Source: Methyloradius sp035460505
GTDB taxonomy: Bacteria; Pseudomonadota; Gammaproteobacteria; Burkholderiales; Methylophilaceae
Length of the DNA: 48,868 nucleotides
Direction of reading: 5' to 3'
NCBI GenBank assembly: GCA_035460505.1
Contig: DATHWP010000122.1
Coordinates: 1-48,868 of the forward strand
The notes beneath the pieces are model-generated. The model saw only the letters and a list, made by a program, of their open reading frames with translations. It searched no databases and had not been told where the DNA came from. The position numbers and the translations under genes are program-made. This document shows, piece by piece, positions 9,498 through 17,825 of this stretch. Positions within the stretch are counted from its first letter, which is position 1; the number at the start of each line of letters is the position of its first letter.

Positions 9498-9562
9498 GAT
9501 GCGGCTCGCAAATGATGGGTCTAGAAGATTGGAAGTTGATTGACGATTTTAAAGTAACTTAA

Positions 9563-9877
9563 TTAAAGAGACTTGATAGTGCCTTTAGGCAACAAAGTCT
9601 GGATCGTCGGTTTTTGTACATTAATAATCACTTCAGGAGCGATTTCAATCGCTACAAAACTATCACCAACTTTGCTTACTTTACCGATAATGCCGCCTGA
9701 TGTGCTGACTTCATCACCTTTTTGCAAGGCTTCAATCATCTTGCGTTGTTCTTTTGCCTGTTTCATCTGCGGACGAATCAACATGAAATAAAACAATACG
9801 ACAATCGCAATTGGAAAAAGGAATTGGGTATATTCTGGAGCGCCGCCTGTGGCTGCATATGCGTTACTAATAAACAT
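9563..9877 (-). CDS. yajC: Sec translocon accessory protein YajC
   Basis: Small single-span inner-membrane subunit (104 residues) of the SecDF-YajC complex. The membrane helix (about 18-36, FLFPIAIVVLFYFMLI) is followed by the family hallmark RPQMKQAKEQRKMIEAL and a small beta-rich cytoplasmic part beginning KGDEVSTSGGIIGKV. It lies 83 bases after tgt and 65 before secD, the standard order. Confidence 0.97.
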   Translation of the reverse strand: MFISNAYAATGGAPEYTQFLFPIAIVVLFYFMLIRPQMKQAKEQRKMIEALQKGDEVSTSGGIIGKVSKVGDSFVAIEIAPEVIINVQKPTIQTLLPKGTIKSL

Positions 9878-9960
9878 GAGTGACCTTTTCTATGGCTTTA
9901 TATTGTGTAAGATTGGTATGAGTAAAACGAAAAATTTTAGCATAGAGTGCCCATACACTA

Positions 9961-11070
9961 CTAAGCCTTAACGTGATTTGCCCGGTTTCTGGCGAATTCT
10001 TCTGTAAAACCCGTAAAGTTATCTTCTTCAATCGCCTTGCGCATGCCTGCCATGAGCTCTTGGTAATAGTGCAAATTGTGGATGGTATTAAGGCGTGACC
10101 CCAATATTTCCCCAAGCCTATGCAGATGATGCAAGTAGGCACGGCTGAAATTACGGCAGGTATAGCAAGTGCACTCAGCATCCAAAGGGCTGGTATCTAA
10201 TTTATAGCGCGCATTTTTGAGCTTGATGTCGCCATGCCGTGTGAACAACCATCCATTACGTGCATTGCGTGTTGGCATCACGCAGTCAAACATATCAATA
10301 CCTTGCGAAACGGCCGCCACTAGATCTTCTGGCGTGCCCACCCCCATTAGATAACGCGGCTTATTTTTTGGCATCTGCGGCGCAGTATGGGTAAGAATAC
10401 GCAGCATATCTTCTTTAGGCTCGCCAACCGACAAGCCGCCAATGGCGTAACCATCAAACCCAATCTCTTCCAGACCTGCGAGAGATTCATTACGCAAATC
10501 TTCATGCATGCCGCCCTGGATAATGCCAAACAGGGCGTTGGGATTACCTTCATGTGCTGCTTTGCTACGCTTGGCCCAGCGCAAGCTCAGTTGCATCGAG
10601 TCATTGGCTTCCTGATGCGTTGCAGGGTAAGGCGTGCATTCATCAAACACCATCACGATGTCGGAGTTCAACACACGCTGAATGCGCATGGATTCTTCAG
10701 GGGTCAGAAAACAGCTATCGCCATTGATAGGCGAACGAAACTTAACGCCTTCTTCACTAATCTTGCGCAGCGCACCCAGGCTCCATACCTGGAAACCGCC
10801 TGAGTCAGTCAGTATCGGGCCATCCCAACCCATAAACTGATGCAGACCGCCATGCGCCTCAATCACATCCAGTCCAGGCCGTAACCACAAATGAAAGGTA
10901 TTGCCGAGCAGAATGTGTGCGCCGATTTCTTTCACTTCTACAGGCGAGAGCGACTTCACCGAACCATAAGTGCCAACTGGCATAAAGGCGGGTGTCTGCA
11001 CATCGCCATGCGCCAAGCTCACAGTGCCGCGCCTGGCAGCACCATCTTGTTTGATTAGATTAAATTTCAT
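9961..11070 (-). CDS. tgt: tRNA-guanine transglycosylase (queuine tRNA-ribosyltransferase)
   Basis: Exchanges guanine-34 for preQ1 in GUN-anticodon tRNAs, the entry step of queuosine formation on tRNA. The 369-residue TIM-barrel enzyme shows the preQ1-binding SGGFQVWSLG (family: SGGFQVFSL) with the preceding catalytic Asp (ILTDSGG). The second catalytic Asp is in MFDCVMPTRNARNG. The zinc ligands are in CTCYTCRNFSRAYLHHL. It heads the sec operon, as in many proteobacteria. The start ATG fits the family N-terminus MKFNLIKQDGAARRG. Confidence 0.98.
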   Translation of the reverse strand: MKFNLIKQDGAARRGTVSLAHGDVQTPAFMPVGTYGSVKSLSPVEVKEIGAHILLGNTFHLWLRPGLDVIEAHGGLHQFMGWDGPILTDSGGFQVWSLGALRKISEEGVKFRSPINGDSCFLTPEESMRIQRVLNSDIVMVFDECTPYPATHQEANDSMQLSLRWAKRSKAAHEGNPNALFGIIQGGMHEDLRNESLAGLEEIGFDGYAIGGLSVGEPKEDMLRILTHTAPQMPKNKPRYLMGVGTPEDLVAAVSQGIDMFDCVMPTRNARNGWLFTRHGDIKLKNARYKLDTSPLDAECTCYTCRNFSRAYLHHLHRLGEILGSRLNTIHNLHYYQELMAGMRKAIEEDNFTGFTEEFARNRANHVKA

Positions 11071-11187
11071 ACGTGTTAAGGTTACTTATTAAAGCGTGAC
11101 TTAATCAAAATGTTAGTGACGCACTTTTGTTTAATATTGAGACTAAAAATTAAGCCGCGATACTACCATAGTCAATCCATCCAGCTT

Positions 11188-11196
11188 TGATATACT
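11188..11196 (+). promoter_or_regulatory. Candidate extended -10 promoter for pssA
   Basis: TGATATACT matches an extended -10 element (TGnTATAAT, one mismatch). It lies about 45-55 bases upstream of pssA, in the 170-base gap that divides pssA from the divergent tgt operon. No good -35 is present, which is acceptable for extended -10 promoters. Confidence 0.4.
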
Positions 11197-11249
11197 AAGC
11201 AAAATCAAACTCACGCACTTAAACAACACACGTAAAAGAGATGCTCGAT

Positions 11250-12041
11250 ATGGCTGAAGCCACCCCACGCACCCGCCGAAAAAAACCGCTGATTCAATCT
11301 GGCTTACGCGAACGCAGCATTTATTTGTTGCCCAACCTGTTTACCACCGCCGCCTTGTTTGCAGGGTTTTATGCGATTGTACAGGCCATGAGTGGTGAGT
11401 TTGAACGCTCAGCCATCGCTATCTTTATTGCCATGGTGATGGATGGTTTGGATGGTCGTGTAGCTCGCCTGACCAACACCCAAAGCGCATTTGGTGCTGA
11501 ATATGACAGCTTGTCAGACATGGTGTCGTTCGGCGTTGCGCCTGCTCTGATACTCTATGTATGGGCACTGAAACCGATGGGGAAATTGGGCTGGATTGCC
11601 GCCTTTATCTATTGCGCCTGCGCAGCATTACGGCTCGCTCGCTTTAACACCAAGCTGGATGAAAGTGACAAACGCTACTTTCAAGGCTTGCCCAGCCCAG
11701 CCGCCGCCGCTCTGTTGGCAGGCTTAGTTTGGGTGTCATTTGATAACGGCATTGTCGGCGATGAAATATTCTTTGGCTGGATAAAAATGAAATGGCTGGC
11801 CTGGGGCATTACCGTATTCGCGGGGCTTTCCATGGTGAGCGACTTGCGCTATTACAGTGGCAAGGACATCAATCTGCGCAGTAGCGTGCCTTTTGTAGTG
11901 ATACTGCTCATCGTGCTTGGTTTCGTATTGATCTCATACAGCCCACCAGAAGTCCTGTTTATGGTCTCGGTGGCTTATGGCTTGTCTGCCTATGCGCTCT
12001 GGGCATTAAGCCGACTGAGCAAGAAGTCTGCGCCTGCTTAG
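11250..12041 (+). CDS. pssA: CDP-diacylglycerol--serine O-phosphatidyltransferase
   Basis: Inner-membrane enzyme that makes phosphatidylserine from CDP-diacylglycerol and serine, the precursor of phosphatidylethanolamine. The complete CDP-alcohol phosphotransferase signature is present: D-G-x2-A-R-x8-G-x3-D-x3-D, beginning DGRVARLTN near residue 70. About seven hydrophobic segments follow the basic N-terminus (RTRRKKP). This is the polytopic, archaeal/Bacillus-like PssA type, not the soluble E. coli type. Two in-frame ATG codons exist (11241 and 11250). I chose the second because the purine run AAAAGAG ends 9 bases before it but touches the first. leuA lies 350 bases downstream. Confidence 0.95.
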   Translation: MAEATPRTRRKKPLIQSGLRERSIYLLPNLFTTAALFAGFYAIVQAMSGEFERSAIAIFIAMVMDGLDGRVARLTNTQSAFGAEYDSLSDMVSFGVAPALILYVWALKPMGKLGWIAAFIYCACAALRLARFNTKLDESDKRYFQGLPSPAAAALLAGLVWVSFDNGIVGDEIFFGWIKMKWLAWGITVFAGLSMVSDLRYYSGKDINLRSSVPFVVILLIVLGFVLISYSPPEVLFMVSVAYGLSAYALWALSRLSKKSAPA

Positions 12042-12064
12042 CAAGCTATTTGCAACCTTGTAAC

Positions 12065-12106
12065 GCTACGCAAATTCATGATTTGTTCTAGCTAGACTTG
12101 CGTAGC
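12065..12106. repeat. 9-bp inverted repeat overlapping the predicted leuA promoter
   Basis: GCTACGCAA (12065-12073) and TTGCGTAGC (12098-12106) form an exact inverted repeat; the right arm covers the predicted -35 box. A 10-bp palindrome TCTAGCTAGA (12087-12096) lies between the arms. There is no T-tract after it, so it is not a convincing pssA terminator. It could be an operator. Confidence 0.4.
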
Positions 12107-12126
12107 CAGATAAAAAATATTATATT
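12098..12126 (+). promoter_or_regulatory. Predicted promoter for the leuA leader
   Basis: TTGCGT (12098-12103) and TATATT (12121-12126) are separated by exactly 17 bases. A start of transcription 7 bases further, near 12133, would leave the leader ORF ATG (12136) almost at the 5' end of the RNA. Confidence 0.45.
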
Positions 12127-12135
12127 CACGTCCCT

Positions 12136-12219
12136 ATGTGCTCAAAACACTACATCTTTGCTTCAAATTCACAGACCAGCCTGTTCTTGGCTAGCCTGCT
12201 GCTGCGCTGCGCGCGCTAA
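12136..12219 (+). CDS. Putative leucine-rich leader peptide upstream of leuA
   Basis: A 27-codon ORF that starts with ATG and ends in TAA. Its C-terminal part reads SLFLASLLLRCAR: five of the last twelve residues are leucine, including three consecutive CTG codons. Leucine-rich leader peptides control leu operons by ribosome stalling in enterobacteria, and the position (171 bases before leuA, same strand) fits. No ribosome binding site precedes the ATG, but a predicted promoter would give a nearly leaderless start. I could not find a standard terminator hairpin with a T-run between it and leuA, so the mechanism is open. A chance ORF in a GC-repeat stretch (GCTGCTGCGCTGCGCGCG) remains possible. 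Confidence 0.45.
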   Translation: MCSKHYIFASNSQTSLFLASLLLRCAR

Positions 12220-12323
12220 ATATCCCCCACACAATCTGGTAGTACCCATGTTCGCCATAGAAGCTTATGACGAGTGAATGTATGCTTGAAAATCAGCATG
12301 CCGAACAAAGACCTGCGGAAAAC

Positions 12324-12363
12324 TTGTATCGCTAGCATACAATCAAAAAGCTGACATACAATC
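12324..12363 (+). repeat. Near-palindrome and 9-bp direct repeat in the leuA 5' leader
   Basis: TTGTATCGCTAGCATACAA (12324-12342) folds as an inverted repeat of 6-bp arms around GCTAGC. CATACAATC occurs twice (12336-12344 and 12355-12363), 19 bases apart. Both lie between the leader ORF and the leuA ribosome binding site (AGGA near 12378). Confidence 0.45.
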
Positions 12364-12390
12364 CGAAGGCAGAATTTAGGAACAAACAAA

Positions 12391-13941
12391 ATGAATACCG
12401 CAACCAAAAACAACCAGTTAATTATTTTTGATACCACCTTGCGCGATGGTGAGCAAAGCCCAGGCGCAGCGATGACGAAAGAAGAGAAAATCCGCATTGC
12501 GCGCCAGCTTGAAAAATTAGGTGTGAATGTCATCGAAGCTGGCTTTGCAGCGGCAAGCCCAGGCGATTTTGATGCGATACATGCGATTGCTGAAGTCATT
12601 ACAAACGCCACTGTCTGCTCACTTGCCCGTGCCAATGAAAATGATATTCGCCGTGCAGGTGAAGCTATCAAACCCGCAAAAAAAGGGCGCATCCATACCT
12701 TTATTGCCACATCGCCTATCCACATGGAAAACAAGTTGCGCATGACGCCAGATCAAGTGGTCGAACGTGCAGTGCAGGCCGTTAAATGGGCATTGGAATA
12801 TACCGATGACGTAGAGTTTTCAGCTGAGGATGCTGTACGTTCCGATATGGATTTCCTTGTTCGTATTTACGATGCAGTGATTCAGGCAGGCGCTACAACC
12901 TTAAATGTGCCTGACACCGTAGGCTACTCAATCCCTGCCCAATGGGGTGAGCGCATGCAACAATTGATTGCTCGTGTGCCGAATTCGGACAAAGTGGTTT
13001 GGGCTACTCACTGCCACAACGACCTCGGCATGGCAGTCGCCAATTCACTTGCCGCCGTGATGAATGGTGCACGCCAGGTTGAATGCACCATTAACGGATT
13101 GGGCGAACGCGCAGGTAATGCCAGTTTGGAAGAGATCGTAATGTCGGTGAAAACTCGCCGCGATATATTCCAATTGGAAACCAGCATCGATACCACACAG
13201 ATCGTAGCAACATCCAAACTGGTCTCAAGCATCACTGGCTACCCAGTACAGCCTAACAAGGCGATTGTCGGTGCCAATGCCTTCTCGCACGAATCAGGCA
13301 TACATCAAGATGGCGTACTCAAACATCGCGAAACCTATGAAATCATGCGTGCCGAAGATGTGGGCTGGGGGGCGAACAAGCTCACCTTGGGCAAGTTATC
13401 TGGCCGCAATGCCTTCCGCACCCGTTTAACCGAGATCGGCATTACCTTGGATAGCGAAGATGCATTAAATGCAGCTTTCGCACGATTCAAGACTTTGGCC
13501 GATAAAAAATCTGAGATTTTTGATGAAGACTTACAGGCCTTGGTGAGCGATGAAGTCTTGAATGAAGCCAGTGAGAATTACAAACTCGCGTATTTGCAAG
13601 TCTGCTCACAGACTGGCGAAACACCGCATGCCATCATTACCATTTTGGATAACGGCATTGAAAAACGCGCTGAATCTGATGGCGGCGGCCCAGTGGATGC
13701 CTCATTCAAGGCGATTGAGAATATCGTCTCCAGTGGCACTGAGTTGCTTTTGTATTCCGTGAATAACATCACCAGCGGCACAGATGCCCAGGGCGAAGTC
13801 ACTGTACGTTTGGCAAAAGGCGGACGTATTGTGAATGGCCAAGGTGCTGATACTGACATTGTGATTGCCTCGGCAAAAGCTTACCTCAACGGCTTGAACA
13901 AGCTTCACACAAAAGAACGGGCACACCCGCAACTTGTATAG
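12391..13941 (+). CDS. leuA: 2-isopropylmalate synthase
   Basis: First committed enzyme of leucine synthesis: condenses acetyl-CoA with 2-oxoisovalerate in the cytoplasm. The 516-residue chain begins with the metal-binding DTTLRDGEQSPGAAM motif. The TIM barrel includes THCHNDLGMAVANSLA (metal-binding His-x-His) and NGLGERAGNASLEE. The C-terminal third (about 390-516) is the regulatory domain that binds leucine for feedback inhibition. The ATG is preceded by TTAGGA with 9 bases of spacing. It stands alone here; leuB, leuC and leuD are not in the window. A long leader with a leucine-rich ORF precedes it and a strong terminator follows. Confidence 0.98.
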   Translation: MNTATKNNQLIIFDTTLRDGEQSPGAAMTKEEKIRIARQLEKLGVNVIEAGFAAASPGDFDAIHAIAEVITNATVCSLARANENDIRRAGEAIKPAKKGRIHTFIATSPIHMENKLRMTPDQVVERAVQAVKWALEYTDDVEFSAEDAVRSDMDFLVRIYDAVIQAGATTLNVPDTVGYSIPAQWGERMQQLIARVPNSDKVVWATHCHNDLGMAVANSLAAVMNGARQVECTINGLGERAGNASLEEIVMSVKTRRDIFQLETSIDTTQIVATSKLVSSITGYPVQPNKAIVGANAFSHESGIHQDGVLKHRETYEIMRAEDVGWGANKLTLGKLSGRNAFRTRLTEIGITLDSEDALNAAFARFKTLADKKSEIFDEDLQALVSDEVLNEASENYKLAYLQVCSQTGETPHAIITILDNGIEKRAESDGGGPVDASFKAIENIVSSGTELLLYSVNNITSGTDAQGEVTVRLAKGGRIVNGQGADTDIVIASAKAYLNGLNKLHTKERAHPQLV

Positions 13942-13942
13942 T

Positions 13943-13980
13943 AGTTAAAAAGCCGCCATTGATTTGGCGGCTTTTTAACT
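13943..13980. terminator. Bidirectional terminator between leuA and the CbiM-like gene
   Basis: A perfect 15-bp stem (13943-13957 with 13966-13980) has an 8-base loop. The core GCCGCC/GGCGGC is flanked by AAAAA on the left and TTTTT on the right, so it can work for both converging genes. Confidence 0.95.
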
Positions 13981-13994
13981 TGTGGCTACTATAT

Positions 13995-14663
13995 TCAATC
14001 GTTGTTATTCAGGTAGCGTTTATCGCTAAATGTGACGAGCCACTCCGGCCTGTAAACGGCCATCATGGTTATGGCCATACCCGTCAATAGTGCTTCAGAC
14101 CATGCCATCAAGATGAAATATGGTAGATAATTTTGAGTTAGATAATGGCCTGTATAAACGCCACCGAGGCTAAGCACCAATATCGCAGCTATTCCACACA
14201 GAGTGATCGCCAAGGCGGCCGAAGCAAAGCTGGTGACATACACATAGATAAAGAAATGATTGGGTAGCTTTCGTTCCACCCAACGGAAAAAGTTATAACT
14301 GAATATCGCAGGAATCGCACCCATCAACAGAAAATTAAGGCCTAAAGATTCCCAGCCTGCCATGCCAAAACCAGTTATACCAAGCAATATCAGCGATAAA
14401 GCCATCAACGCAAATTGCCAGCCGAACATCAAGCTGAGCAGAGTCGCACCCAACATGTGGAAGTCTAGCGCAGGTTTGATACCGGCTTTAATGCTCCATA
14501 AGAGAATGAGTGTGGCTGAAGTACCCAAAAACACATGTTGCCAAGTTTCATTTTTGAGCAATCGCCAATCGGCTGTTCTGACCGCGAGGTAAAGCATGAA
14601 CACCGCCAGACTATTGGCTGTCCATAATAAAGTTGCAGGAAGTAAACCATCAGGGAAGTTCAT
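13995..14663 (-). CDS. CbiM-like energy-coupling factor permease-type membrane protein
   Basis: 222-residue protein with about six hydrophobic segments. The N-terminus MNFPDGLLP resembles the MHIPDGFL start of CbiM-family substrate-specificity subunits of cobalt/nickel ECF transporters. FHMLGATLLSLMFGW resembles the later CbiM His-containing motif. The second residue, where CbiM has the metal-coordinating His, is Asn here. No CbiN, CbiQ or CbiO subunit is nearby, so transport of cobalt or nickel is doubtful. It converges on leuA and diverges from the HAD hydrolase gene. Family membership is likely; function is unknown. Confidence 0.75.
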   Translation of the reverse strand: MNFPDGLLPATLLWTANSLAVFMLYLAVRTADWRLLKNETWQHVFLGTSATLILLWSIKAGIKPALDFHMLGATLLSLMFGWQFALMALSLILLGITGFGMAGWESLGLNFLLMGAIPAIFSYNFFRWVERKLPNHFFIYVYVTSFASAALAITLCGIAAILVLSLGGVYTGHYLTQNYLPYFILMAWSEALLTGMAITMMAVYRPEWLVTFSDKRYLNNND

Positions 14664-14744
14664 AGTTAAAATGACCTTGAATATGCAGTTTAGGTTCGCA
14701 CAGCATCACATCAACTTCAACACCTTTAAATTTCGGAGAGTATT

Positions 14745-15410
14745 TTGCAGCTTGCGTTATTTGACTTAGACAACACCCTGCTTGCCGGCGACAGCGATTA
14801 CCAGTGGGGGCAATTCCTCATAGAAATCGGCGTGCTAGACCGCGCGATACAGCAAACCGTTAACGACCAGTTCTATCAGGATTACAAGGACGGCAAACTT
14901 GATATTTACGCCTTCCTCGAATTCCAGCTCAAGGTATTAAGCCTGCATACACGTGAACAGCTAGATGCTTGGCATGCCCAGTACATGCAGAAAAAGATTC
15001 TGCCGATGATGACGGAGAAAGCTAAAGCCCTCGTGGAAAAACACCGCCAGAATGGTGACTTACTCATGATCATTACCGCCACCAACAGCTTTGTCACCAA
15101 ACCCATCGCTGAGGCATTTGGTATTGATAACTTGATTGGCACCACACCAGAGGAAATCAACGGTAAATTTACTGGCAAGGCCACTGGCATCCCTAGTTTT
15201 CAAGAAGGCAAAGTCACGCGCCTGCATACTTGGCTAGCTGAGCAAGGTAAAACACTGGCTGATTTCGAGACTACGTGGTTTTACAGCGATTCACACAATG
15301 ACCTGCCGCTGATGAAGCTGGTGGATAAACCGATTGCAGTGGATCCTGACCCAGTATTGGAAGATTACGCAAAAACGCAGGGATGGCCGATTATCAGTCT
15401 GCGTGGTTGA
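14745..15410 (+). CDS. HAD-superfamily (subfamily IB) phosphatase, SerB-like
   Basis: 221-residue HAD hydrolase. Motif I is LFDLDNTLLAGDSD, with the nucleophile Asp and acid/base Asp. Motif II is LMIITATNSF and the late motif is YSDSHNDLPLM. The helical cap and length put it in the PSPase-like IB group, whose members include phosphoserine and similar monophosphate phosphatases; the substrate is unknown. The start is TTG at 14745: GGAG at 14735-14738 lies 6 bases upstream, and the frame begins MQLALFDLDN, right at motif I. Converges on pyrD with a 15-base gap. Confidence 0.9.
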   Translation: MQLALFDLDNTLLAGDSDYQWGQFLIEIGVLDRAIQQTVNDQFYQDYKDGKLDIYAFLEFQLKVLSLHTREQLDAWHAQYMQKKILPMMTEKAKALVEKHRQNGDLLMIITATNSFVTKPIAEAFGIDNLIGTTPEEINGKFTGKATGIPSFQEGKVTRLHTWLAEQGKTLADFETTWFYSDSHNDLPLMKLVDKPIAVDPDPVLEDYAKTQGWPIISLRG

Positions 15411-15425
15411 TATAAAACAAGCTTA

Positions 15426-16442
15426 TCAGCCAAGGCGATAACAAATATCGCGTACAAGCCCTGTACCGCGATAGATCAGCCCGCTGTAGACCTGAACCAA
15501 GCTAGCACCAGCCTGGATTTTATCAAGCGCATCTTGCCCACTAAGTATGCCACCAACGCCGATAATGGGTATCTGGCCTTGCAGGTGTTGGGCAAGTTGC
15601 TTGATGACCAATGTCGATTTATCGCGTACAGGTGCGCCTGAAAGCCCGCCTGCTTCTTCGGCGTTTTTAAAGCCAGCGACAGCATCTCGAGCCAGCGTGG
15701 TATTGGTGGCGATGACACCATCAATCTTGTGCACTAGCAATAAATCAGCGATTTCTTTCACTTGCTCTGATTCTAAATCTGGTGCGATTTTCAGGGCAAT
15801 GGGTACATAGCGCCCGTGTTGATCAGCCAAGCGTAATTGCTCCTGCTTGAGCGTGCCAAGTAGAGCCGATAAGGCTTCTTTTTCCTGTAGCTGACGTAAA
15901 TTCTTGGTGTTGGGTGAAGAGATGTTCACAGTGATATAAGTCGCATGAGCATAGACTTTGGCCATGCAGTTCAGGTAATCATCCACAGCGCGTTCATTCG
16001 GCGTATCAAAGTTCTTGCCGATATTGATGCCGAGCACACCTTTGAATTTTGTGGCTTTCACCTTCTCAACCAACGCATCTACACCAGCATTGTTAAATCC
16101 AAAACGGTTAATGATGCCTTCTGCTTCAGTCACCCGGAATAACCTGGGTTTAGGGCTGCCTGGCTGTGGGCGTGGTGTAACGGTACCCACTTCTATAAAG
16201 CCAAACCCCAGTGCGGCGAGGCCATCTATGTAAGCGGCGTTTTTATCCAGCCCTGCGGCTAAACCTACTGGGTTTGGGAATGTAATGCCCATCACGCTTC
16301 TTGGCTGGCAGGCTGGAGGCTTGGGTAATAGACCCAGCAGGCCTGATTTTTCGGCAAAGCTTAGGGATTTTAACGTGAGGTCATGTGCTTTTTCGGCATC
16401 TAGCTTGAATAGCAGCGGTTTTGCGAGTTGGTAAGTATCCAT
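15426..16442 (-). CDS. pyrD: Dihydroorotate dehydrogenase (quinone), class 2
   Basis: Membrane-associated flavoenzyme that oxidises dihydroorotate to orotate in pyrimidine synthesis and passes electrons to quinone. The 338-residue length and the N-terminal helical extension (residues 1-45) define class 2. Conserved segments are FPNPVGLAAGLDKNA (FMN site), NISSPNTKNLRQLQ (with the catalytic Ser region) and the phosphate-binding IGVGGILSGQDA plus VQVYSGLIYRG. Single-gene unit between a HAD gene and a glycosyltransferase. Confidence 0.98.
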   Translation of the reverse strand: MDTYQLAKPLLFKLDAEKAHDLTLKSLSFAEKSGLLGLLPKPPACQPRSVMGITFPNPVGLAAGLDKNAAYIDGLAALGFGFIEVGTVTPRPQPGSPKPRLFRVTEAEGIINRFGFNNAGVDALVEKVKATKFKGVLGINIGKNFDTPNERAVDDYLNCMAKVYAHATYITVNISSPNTKNLRQLQEKEALSALLGTLKQEQLRLADQHGRYVPIALKIAPDLESEQVKEIADLLLVHKIDGVIATNTTLARDAVAGFKNAEEAGGLSGAPVRDKSTLVIKQLAQHLQGQIPIIGVGGILSGQDALDKIQAGASLVQVYSGLIYRGTGLVRDICYRLG

Positions 16443-16495
16443 AGCTGGATTTTACCGTAAAACCAAACAGGCAATGTTGCCCTGTTTATTATGGA

Positions 16496-17734
16496 TTAAA
16501 CTTCTTCTGCTATTAATTCAGTTGGCTCAATCGCCGATTTCTGTGTCACCGCATGTTTGAGATAGCCATCAAAATGGTTGAAAATTTTGTCCCATGAGTA
16601 ATCAGCCACAGCCAGATGCGCAGATTGGCCCAGCTTTTTCAATTGCGGTATATCGCTAGCAAGATCAATCGCGGCCTGGATAAAGCCAGCTTGGTCACCG
16701 AAAGGCACAATCAAACCATTCTTCTGGTGCTTGATGAAAATCTCGGCAGCCGCGTAATCGTAAGCAACTACGGCCAAACCGCTTGCCATGGCTTCTGTGA
16801 CCACATTACCAAAAGTCTCTGTCATGCTGGGGAAGAGGAATAAGTCGCCAGAGGCATAATGCTCTGCTAGCGACTCACCCAATTGCGCACCGCAGAATAT
16901 ATGGTCTGGGTATTTTTTGAGTAACTTCTTCAAAGCGGGGCCATCACCAACCCAAATCATGCGTGCCTTTGGATTCTTTTGCTGGATAGCCGTGAATGCT
17001 TTAGCGACTACATGCAAGCTCTTTTCTGCCGCCATTCGGCCAACATAGATTACTGCGAGGCCGCCTTGTTCAACACCCCACTCGGCTCTTAATGCAGCAC
17101 TACGCCTATGTGCAGAGAATAATCCACTATCAACTCCGCGGCCAAGCACAACCACGTTGCGGTAATTTTCTTCTAACAACATATCGCTCAATATGGCGTT
17201 AGGCACCATGGTGAGACTGGATTGGTTATGAAACACGCGTAAATGGCGCATGACCATGCCACGCAACCAGCCCATCCGGTAATACTTACAGTAACTATGA
17301 AAATTCGTATGAAAACTACTGGTGACTGGAATGCCAAGATTCTTCGCCACCTTGAGTGCAGCCCATCCGAGAGGGCCTTCAGTAGCAATATGAACAACGT
17401 CTGGCCTGTTCTTTTTCCATTGCTCGCGTAATTTGACCAGCATCGGCATGCCAAAACGTAAACCGTTATAGCCAGGAATCGGCAAGCCAGGCACCAACAC
17501 ATGCCGTATGCCATGAAGCGGCTCAACGTGCACATCAGATTTACGACCATCGCTTTTTTGCCTAGGTCTGACTACTTGGACTTGCCAGCCTTTGGCTAAC
17601 ATGCCGTGGATCAAGCGCTGCAGAGTCATTGCGACGCCATTGATCTCTGGCGGCCACGTTTCGGTGACTAAGGCCATGTAATGCGTGAAGGGGAAATCAG
17701 GTTGCGGATCAATATGCGTATGGAGTGTATTCAT
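16496..17734 (-). CDS. Glycosyltransferase family 1/4-type (GT-B), MgtA-like
   Basis: 412-residue retaining GT-B enzyme. The N-terminal acceptor half starts with TETWPPEINGVAMTL, the pattern of GDP-mannose-dependent mannosyltransferases and related lipid glycosyltransferases. The C-terminal donor half has VIYVGRMAAEKSLHVVAKAF and the E-x7-E type motif FPSMTETFGNVVTEAMASGL. The donor sugar and acceptor are not shown by sequence; glycolipid or envelope polysaccharide synthesis is a reasonable inference. It is transcribed towards pyrD. Confidence 0.88.
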   Translation of the reverse strand: MNTLHTHIDPQPDFPFTHYMALVTETWPPEINGVAMTLQRLIHGMLAKGWQVQVVRPRQKSDGRKSDVHVEPLHGIRHVLVPGLPIPGYNGLRFGMPMLVKLREQWKKNRPDVVHIATEGPLGWAALKVAKNLGIPVTSSFHTNFHSYCKYYRMGWLRGMVMRHLRVFHNQSSLTMVPNAILSDMLLEENYRNVVVLGRGVDSGLFSAHRRSAALRAEWGVEQGGLAVIYVGRMAAEKSLHVVAKAFTAIQQKNPKARMIWVGDGPALKKLLKKYPDHIFCGAQLGESLAEHYASGDLFLFPSMTETFGNVVTEAMASGLAVVAYDYAAAEIFIKHQKNGLIVPFGDQAGFIQAAIDLASDIPQLKKLGQSAHLAVADYSWDKIFNHFDGYLKHAVTQKSAIEPTELIAEEV

Positions 17735-17825
17735 GATGCGATTCTTGATTTGAAATGTGAAACATCTGTGATGCTTCAGTTAAGAATTCAAGAATGCGGA
17801 AAATCTTTACAAACAAAAGCCCCAT

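Noticed and set aside
12250..12310. Classic leuA attenuator terminator
   Set aside because: The only candidate stem (ATGCT/AGCAT near 12281-12300) is short and is not followed by T residues.
12216..12743. Long minus-strand ORF (175 codons) over the leuA start
   Set aside because: It is antisense to the well-supported leuA coding sequence, has no recognisable domain and no ribosome binding site. It is a shadow frame.
15405..15431. Hairpin between the HAD and pyrD genes as a terminator
   Set aside because: The stem is 8 bp with one G-U pair and contains both stop codons, and there is no T-tract; too weak to call.
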